Shown one piece after another: positions 57,250 through 64,000 of a stretch of 64,000 bases of DNA. This DNA is from Anser cygnoides (lineage: Eukaryota; Chordata; Aves; Anseriformes; Anatidae). The DNA lies in contig NW_027103090.1 of the NCBI RefSeq assembly GCF_040182565.1, positions 248,001-312,000 on the forward strand, read 5' to 3'. The translations under genes were made by a program, and so were the position numbers. How positions within the stretch are numbered: the stretch's first letter is position 1; each line of letters starts with the position of its first letter. Under the pieces are notes generated by a model. That model was not told the DNA's origin, ran no database searches, and saw only the letters and a program-made list of their open reading frames with translations.

Positions 57250-60200
57250 CAGAGACTGCACTGGCACCACTGGGGATGCACCCCGACAAGTCCAGAGAGT
57301 GCACTGGCACCACTGGGGATGCAGTGCAGTGAGTCCAGAGAGTGCACTGGCACCACTGTTGATGCAGTGCAGTGAGTCCAGAGAGTGCACTGGCACCACT
57401 GGGGATGCACTGCCGTGAGTCCAGAGAGTACACTGGCACCACTGGGGATGCACTGCCGTGAGTCCAGAGAGTGCACTGGCACCACTGGGGATGCACTGCA
57501 GTGAGTCCAGAGAGTGCACTGGCACCACTGGGGATGCGGTGCAGTGAGTCCAGAGAAGGTACTGGCACCACTGGGAATGCAGTGCAGTGAGTCCAGAGAG
57601 GTCACTGGCACCACTGGGGATGCAGTGCAGTGAGTCCAGAGAGTGCACTGGCATCACTGGGGATGCAGTGCGGTGAGTCCAGAGTGCACTGGCACCACTG
57701 GGGATGCAGTGCAGTGAGTCAAGAGAGGTCACTGGCACCACTGGGGATGCACTGCAGTGAGTCCAGAGAGTGCACTGGCACCACTGGGGATGCACTGCAG
57801 TGACTCTAGAGAGTGCACTGGCACCTTGGGGATGCAGTGCAGTGACTCCAGAGAGTGCACTGGCACCACTGGGGATGCAGTGAAGTGAGTCCAGAGAGTG
57901 CACTGGCACCACCTGGGATGCAGTGCAGTGAGTCCAGAGAGTGCACTGGCACCACTGGGGATGCAGTGCAGTGACTCCAGAGAGTGCACTGGCACCACTG
58001 GGGATGCAGTGCAGTGAGTCCAGAGAGGGCACTGGCACCACTGGGGATGCACTGCAGTGAGTCCAGAGAGTGCACAGGCACCACTGGGGATGTAGTTCAG
58101 TGTGTCCAGAGAGTGCACTGTCATCACTGGGGATGCAGTGCAGTGAGTCCAGAGAGTGCACTGGCACCACTGGGGATGCAGTGCACTGAGTCCAGTTAGT
58201 GCACTGGCACCACTGGGGATGCACTGCAGTGAGTCCAGAGAGTTCACTGGCACCACTGGGGATGCAGTGCAGTGAGTCCAGAGAGGGCACTGGCACCACT
58301 GGGGATGCAGTACAGTGAGTCCAGAGAGTGCACTGGCACCACTGGGGATGCACTGCAGTGAGTCCAGAGAGTGCACTGGCACCACTGGGGATGCGGTGCA
58401 GTGAGTCCAGAGAGTGCACTGGCACCTTCGGGATGCAGTGCAGTGAGTCCAGAGAGTGCACTGGCACCACTGGGGATGCACTGCAGTGAGTCCAGAGAGT
58501 GCAGTGGCACCACTGGGGATGCAGTGCAGTGAGTCCAGAGAGTGCACTGGCACCACTGGGGATGCAGTGCAGTGAGTCCAGAGAGTGCACTGGCACCACT
58601 GGGGACGCACTGCAGTGACTCTAGAGAGTGCACTGGCACCTTGGGGATGCAGTGCAGTGACTCCAGAGAGTGCACTGGCACCACTGTTGATACAGTGCGG
58701 TGAGTACAGAGAGTCCACTGGCACCACTGGGGATGCAGAGCAGTGACTCCAGAGAGTGCACTGGCACCACTGGGAATGCAGTGCGGTGAGTCCAGACAGT
58801 GCTCTGGCACCACTGGGGATGCAGTGCAGTGAGTCCAGAGAGTGCACTGGCACCACTGGGGATGCACTGCAGTGAGTCCAGAGAGTGCACTGGCACCACT
58901 GGGGATGCAGTGCAGTGAGTCCAGAGAGTGCACTGGCACCACTGGGGATGCACTGCAGTGAGTCCAGAGAGTGCACTGGCACCACTGGGGATGCAGTGCA
59001 GTGAGTCCAGAGAGTGCACAGGCACCACTGGGGATGCACTGCAGTGAGTCCAGAGAGTGCACTGGAACCACTGGGGATGCACTGCAGTGAGTCCAGAGAG
59101 TGCACTGTCACCACTGGGGATGCAGTGCAGTGAGTCCAGAGAGTGCACTGGCACCACTGGGGATGCAGTTCAGTGAGTCCAGAGAGTGCACTGGCACCAC
59201 TGGGGATGCAGTGCCGTGAGTCCAGAGAGGGCACTGGCACCACTGGGGATGCAGTGCAGTGAGTCCAGAGAGTGCACTGGCACCACTGGGGATGCACTGC
59301 AGTGAGTCCAGAGAGTGCACTGGCACCACCGGGGATGCACTGCTATGAGTCCAGAGAGGGCACTGGCACCACCTGGGATGCAGTGCAGTGAGTCCAGAGA
59401 GGGCACTGGCACCACTGGGGATGCAGTGCAGTGAGTCCAGAGAGTGCACTGGCACCACTGGGGATGCAGTGCAGTGAGTCCAGAGAGTGCAGTGGCACAA
59501 CTGGGGATGCAGTGCAGTGAGTCCAGAGAGTGCACTGGCACCACTGGGGATGCAGTGCAGTGAGTCCAGAGAGTGTACTGGCACCACTGGGGATGCAGTG
59601 CAGTGAGTCCAGAGAGTGCACTGGCACCACTGGGGATGCAGTGCAGTGAGTCCAGAGAGTGCACTGGCATCACTGGGGATGCAGTGCGGTGAGTCCAGAG
59701 TGCACTGGCACCACTGGGGATGCAGTGCAGTGAGTCAAGAGAGGTCACTGGCACCACTGGGGATGCACTGCAGTGAGTCCAGAGAGTGCACTGTCACCAC
59801 TGGGGATGCACTGCAGTGAGTCCAGAGAGTGCACTGGCACCTTGGGGATGCAGTGCAGTGACTCCAGAGAGTGCACTGGCACCACTGGGGATGCAGTGCA
59901 GTGAGTCCAGAGAGTGCACTGGCACCACCTGGGATGCAGTGCAGTGAGTCCAGAGAGTGCACTGGCACCACTGGGGATGCAGTGCAGTGACTCCAGAGAG
60001 TGCACTGGCACCACTGGGGATGCAGTGCAGTGAGTCCAGAGAGGGCACTGGCACCACTGGGGATGCACTGCTGTGAGTCCAGAGAGTGCACAGGCACCAC
60101 TGGGGATGCAGTGCAGTGAGTCCAGAGAGTGCACTGGCACCACTGGGGATGCACTGCAGTGAGTCCAGACAGTGCACTGGCACCACTGGGGATGCAGTGC

Positions 60201-63200
60201 AGTGAGTCCAGAGAGTGCACAGGCACCACTGGGGATGCACTGCAGTGAGTCCAGAGAGTGCACTGGAACCACTGGGGATGCACTGCAGTGAGTCCAGAGA
60301 GTGCACTGTCACCACTGGGGATGCAGTGCAGTGAGTCCAGAGAGTGCACTGGCACCACTGGGGATGCAGTTCAGTGAGTCCAGAGAGTGCACTGGCACCA
60401 CTGGGGATGCAGTGCCGTGAGTCCAGAGAGGGCACTGGCACCACTGGGGATGCACTGCAGTGAGTCCAGAGAGTGCACTGGCACCACTGGGGATGCACTG
60501 CAGTGAGTCCAGAGAGTGCACTGGCACCACAGGGGATGCACTGCTATGAGTCCAGAGAGGGCACTGGCACCACCTGGGATGCAGTGCAGTGAGTCCAGAG
60601 AGGGCACTGGCACCACTGGGGATGCAGTGCAGTGAGTCCTGAGAGTGCACTGGCACCACTGGGGATGCAGTGCAGTGACTCCAGAGAGTGCACTGGCACA
60701 ACTGGGGATGCAGTGCAGTGAGTCCAGAGAGTGCACTGGCACCACTGGGGATGCAGTGCAGTGAGTCCAGAGAGTGTACTGGCACCACTGGGCATGCAGT
60801 GCAGTGAGTCCAGAGAGTGCACTGGCATCACTGGGGATGCAGTGCGGTGAGTCCAGAGTGCACTGGCACCACTGGGGATGCAGTGCAGTGAGTCAAGAGA
60901 GGTCACTGGCACCACTGGGGATGCACTGCAGTGAGTCCAGAGAGTGCACTGGCACCACTGGGGATGCACTGCAGTGACTCTAGAGAGTGCACTGGCACCT
61001 TGGGGATGCAGTGCAGTGACTCCAGAGAGTGCACTGGCACCACTGGGGATGCAGTGCAGTGAGTCCAGAGAGTGCACTGGCACCACCTGGGATGCAGTGC
61101 AGTGAGTCCAGAGAGTGCACTGGCACCACTGGGGATGCAGTGCAGTGACTCCAGAGAGTGCACTGGCACCACTGGGGATGCAGTGCAGTGAGTCCAGAGA
61201 GGGCACTGGCACCACTGGGGATGCACTGCTGTGAGTCCAGAGAGTGCACAGGCACCACTGGGGATGCAGTTCAGTGAGTCCAGAGAGTGCACTGGCATCA
61301 CTGGGGATGCAGTGCAGTGAGTCCAGAGAGTGCACTGGCACCACTGGGGATGCAGTGCAGTGAGTCCAGTTAGTGCACTGGCACCACTGGGGATGCACTG
61401 CAGTGAGTCCAGAGAGTGCACTGGCACCACTGGGGATGCAGTGCAGTGAGTCCAGAGAGGGCACTGGCACCACTGGGGATGCAGTACAGTGAGTCCAGAG
61501 AGTGCACTGGCACCACTGGGGATGCACTGCAGTGAGTCCAGAGAGTGCACTGGCACCACTGGGGATGCGGTGCAGTGAGTCCAGAGAGTGCACTGGCACC
61601 TTCGGGATGCAGTGCAGTGAGTCCAGAGAGTGCACTGGCATCACTGGGGATGCAGTGCGGTGAGTCCAGAGTGCACTGGCACCACTGGGGATGCAGTGCA
61701 GTGAGTCAAGAGAGGTCACTGGCACCTTCGGGATGCACTGCAGTGAGTCCAGAGAGTGCACTGGCACCACTGGGGATGCGGTGCAGTGAGTCCAGAGAGT
61801 GCACTGGCACCTTCGGGATGCACTGCAGTGAGTCCAGAGAGTGCACTGGCACCACTGTGGATGCACTGCAGTGACTCTAGAGAGTGCACTGGCACCTTGG
61901 GGATGCAGTGCAGTGACTCCAGAGAGTGCACTGGCACCACTGGGGATGCAGTGCAGTGAGTCCAGAGAGTGCACTGGCACCACCTGGGATGCAGTGCAGT
62001 GAGTCCAGAGAGTGCACTGGCACCACTGGGGATGCAGTGCAGTGCCTCCAGAGAGTGCACTGGCACCACTGGGGATGCAGTGCAGTGAGTCCAGAGAGGG
62101 TACTGGCACCACAGGGGATGCACTGCAGTGAGTCCAGAGAGTGCACAGGCACCACTGGGGATGCAGTTCAGTGAGTCCAGAGAGTGCACTGGCATCACTG
62201 GGGATGCAGTGCAGTGAGTCCAGAGAGTGCACTGGCACCACTGGGGATGCAGTGCAGTGAGTCCAGTTAGTGCACTGGCACCACTGGGGATGCACTGCAG
62301 TGAGTCCAGAGAGTGCACTGGCACCACTGGGGATGCAGTGCAGTGAGTCCAGAGAGGGCACTGGCACCACTGGGGATGCACTACAGTGAGTCCAGAGAGT
62401 GCACTGGCACCACTGGGGATGCACTGCAGTGAGTCCAGAGAGTGCACTGGCACCACTGGGGATGCGGTGCAGTGAGTCCAGAGAGTGCACTGGCACCTTC
62501 GGGATGCAGTGCAGTGAGTCCAGAGAGTGCACTGGCACCACTGGGGATGCACTGCAGTGAGTCTAGAGAGTGCACAGGCACCACTGGGGATGCACTGCAG
62601 TGAGTCCAGAGAGTGCACTGGCACCACTGGGGATGCAGTGCAGTGAGTCCAGAGAGTGCACTGGCACCACCGGGGATGCACTGCAGTGACTCTAGAGAGT
62701 GCACTGGCACCTTGGGGATGCAGTGCAGTGACTCCAGAGAGTGCACTGGCACCACTGGGGATGCAGTGCGGTGAGTACAGAGAGTCCACTGGCACCACTG
62801 GGGATGCAGAGCAGTGACTCCAGAGAGTGCACTGGCACCACTGGGGATGCAGTGCGGTGAGTCCAGAGAGTGCCCTGGCACCACTGGGGATGCAGTGCAG
62901 TGAGTCCAGAGAGTGCACTGGCACCACTGGGGATGCAGTGCGGTGAGTACAGAGAGTCCACTGGCACCACTGGGGATGCAGAGCAGTGACTCCAGAGAGT
63001 GCACTGGCATCACTGGGGATGCAGTGCGGTGAGTCCAGACAGTGCACTGGCACCACTGGGGATGCACTGCAGTGAGTCTAGACAGTGCACTGGCACCACT
63101 GGGGATGCAGTGCAGTGAGTCCAGAGAGTGCACAGGCACCACTGGGGATGCACTGCAGTGATTCCAGAGAGTGCACTGGAACCACTGGGGATGCACTGGA

Positions 63201-64000
63201 GTGAGTCCAGAGAGTGCACTGGCACCACTGGGGATGCAGTGCAGTGAGTCCACAGAGTGCACTGGCACCACTGGGGATGCAGTGCACTGAGTCCAGAGAG
63301 TGCACTGGCACCACTGGGGATGCAGTGCCGTGATTCCAGAGAGGGCACTGGCACCACTGGGGATGCACTGCAGTGAGTCCAGAGAGTGCACTGGCACCAC
63401 TGGGGATGCACTGCAGTGAGTCCAGAGAGTGCACTGGCACCTTGGGGATGCACTGCTATGAGTCCAGAGAGGGCACTGGCACCACCTGGGATGCAGTGCA
63501 GTGAGTCCAGAGAGGGCACTGGCACCACTGGGCATGCAGTGCAGTGAGTCCAGAGAGTGCACTGGCACCACTGGGGATGCACTGCAGTGACTCCAGAGAG
63601 TGCACTGGCACCACTGGGGATGCACTGCAGTGAGTCCAGAGAGTGCACGGGCACCACTGGGGATGCAGTGCAGTGAGTCCAGAGAGTGCACTGGCACCAC
63701 TGGGGATGCAGTGCAGTGAGTCCAGAGAGTGCACTGGCACCACTGGGGATGCAGTGCAGTGAGTCCAGAGAGTGCACTGGCACCACTGGGGATGCAGTGC
63801 AGTGAGTCCAGAGAGTGCACTGGCACCACTGGGGATGCACTGCAGTGACTCCAGATGGTGCACTGGCACCAATGGGGATGCAGTGCAGTGAGTCCATAGA
63901 GTGCACTGGCACCACTGGGGATGCACTGCAGTGAATCCAGAGAGTGCACTGGCACCACTGGGGATGCAGTGCAGTGAGTCCAGAGAGTGCACTGGCACCA
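57250..64000 (+). repeat. 43-bp satellite array, forward, LTR copy 4 to window end
   Basis: Forward satellite to the last base. Rich in the same variants as 16.6-18.1 kb (GACTCTAGAGAG with CACCTTGGGG, CACCTTCGGGATG, GTCCAGTTAG, GCACAGGCACC, CACCTGGGATG), which marks both as descendants of the block to the right of an LTR. A higher-order block with GGCATCACTGGGG, GTGCGGTGAGTCCAGAGTGC and GAGTCAAGAGAGGTCAC recurs near 57650, 59670, 60830 and 61640. Compact alternation of forward CACCTTCGGG units occurs near 61590-61830. No gene or non-satellite segment is seen. Confidence 0.95.

Noticed and set aside
1..64000. CRISPR array
   Set aside because: Units are contiguous with no unique spacers, and the LTRs indicate a vertebrate nuclear genome.
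1..64000. Telomeric or known centromeric satellite
   Set aside because: No TTAGGG runs are present, and the 43-bp unit does not resemble the 171-bp alpha satellite or a CENP-B box by eye.

Overview
The whole 64 kb lies inside one very large tandem-repeat array. No protein-coding gene, tRNA, rRNA or CRISPR array can be supported. The basic unit is 43 bp. In its forward orientation it carries, in order, the blocks GTGAGTCCAGAGAG, TGCACTGGCACC and ACTGGGGATGCA. Roughly 60 kb, on the order of 1,400 units, is this satellite. Both window edges cut units, so the array extends beyond the window. Long open frames, up to about 1,800 codons, are present but are a by-product of the repeat: 43 is not a multiple of 3, and one strand of the unit has no stop in any frame, so that strand stays open with a 43-residue period. 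The open strand flips exactly where the repeat orientation flips.

Four copies of a 565-586 bp non-satellite element interrupt the array (13236-13800, 16075-16639, 32632-33217, 56685-57249). Each reads on the minus strand as a solo retroviral long terminal repeat: TGTTAG...CTAACA ends, a TATAAATA box, an AATAAA signal about 65 bp downstream, and a 4-bp CAGA target duplication. All four sit at the same phase of the unit with the same target duplication and related flanks. I infer one insertion into an existing satellite, then copying of the satellite-plus-LTR block.

Layout: forward satellite with four trapped LTRs (1-39549); a complex inversion junction with two 26-bp perfect palindromes (39537-39638); about 10 kb of inverted satellite (39639-49570); a 2.6 kb zone (49571-52156) with three CpG-dense islands made of 9/18-bp CGCGGCAGC/CGCTCCAGC repeats, each the centre of an inverted repeat, separated by short satellite arms and two hairpin-like orientation switches; forward satellite again (52157-56684), the fourth LTR, and forward satellite to the end. 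A nearly uniform stretch (about 18.1-21.7 kb) contrasts with variant-rich, higher-order-repeat flanks.

The retroviral LTRs and a long satellite point to a vertebrate nuclear genome, probably heterochromatin (pericentromeric, subtelomeric, sex-chromosome or microchromosome). The LTR (AT-rich promoter, GAATATGTA-like blocks, CATGCG-containing U3) gives a weak impression of avian endogenous retroviruses, but I cannot name the family or species. Because the region is so repetitive, some inversions or copy numbers could be assembly errors.
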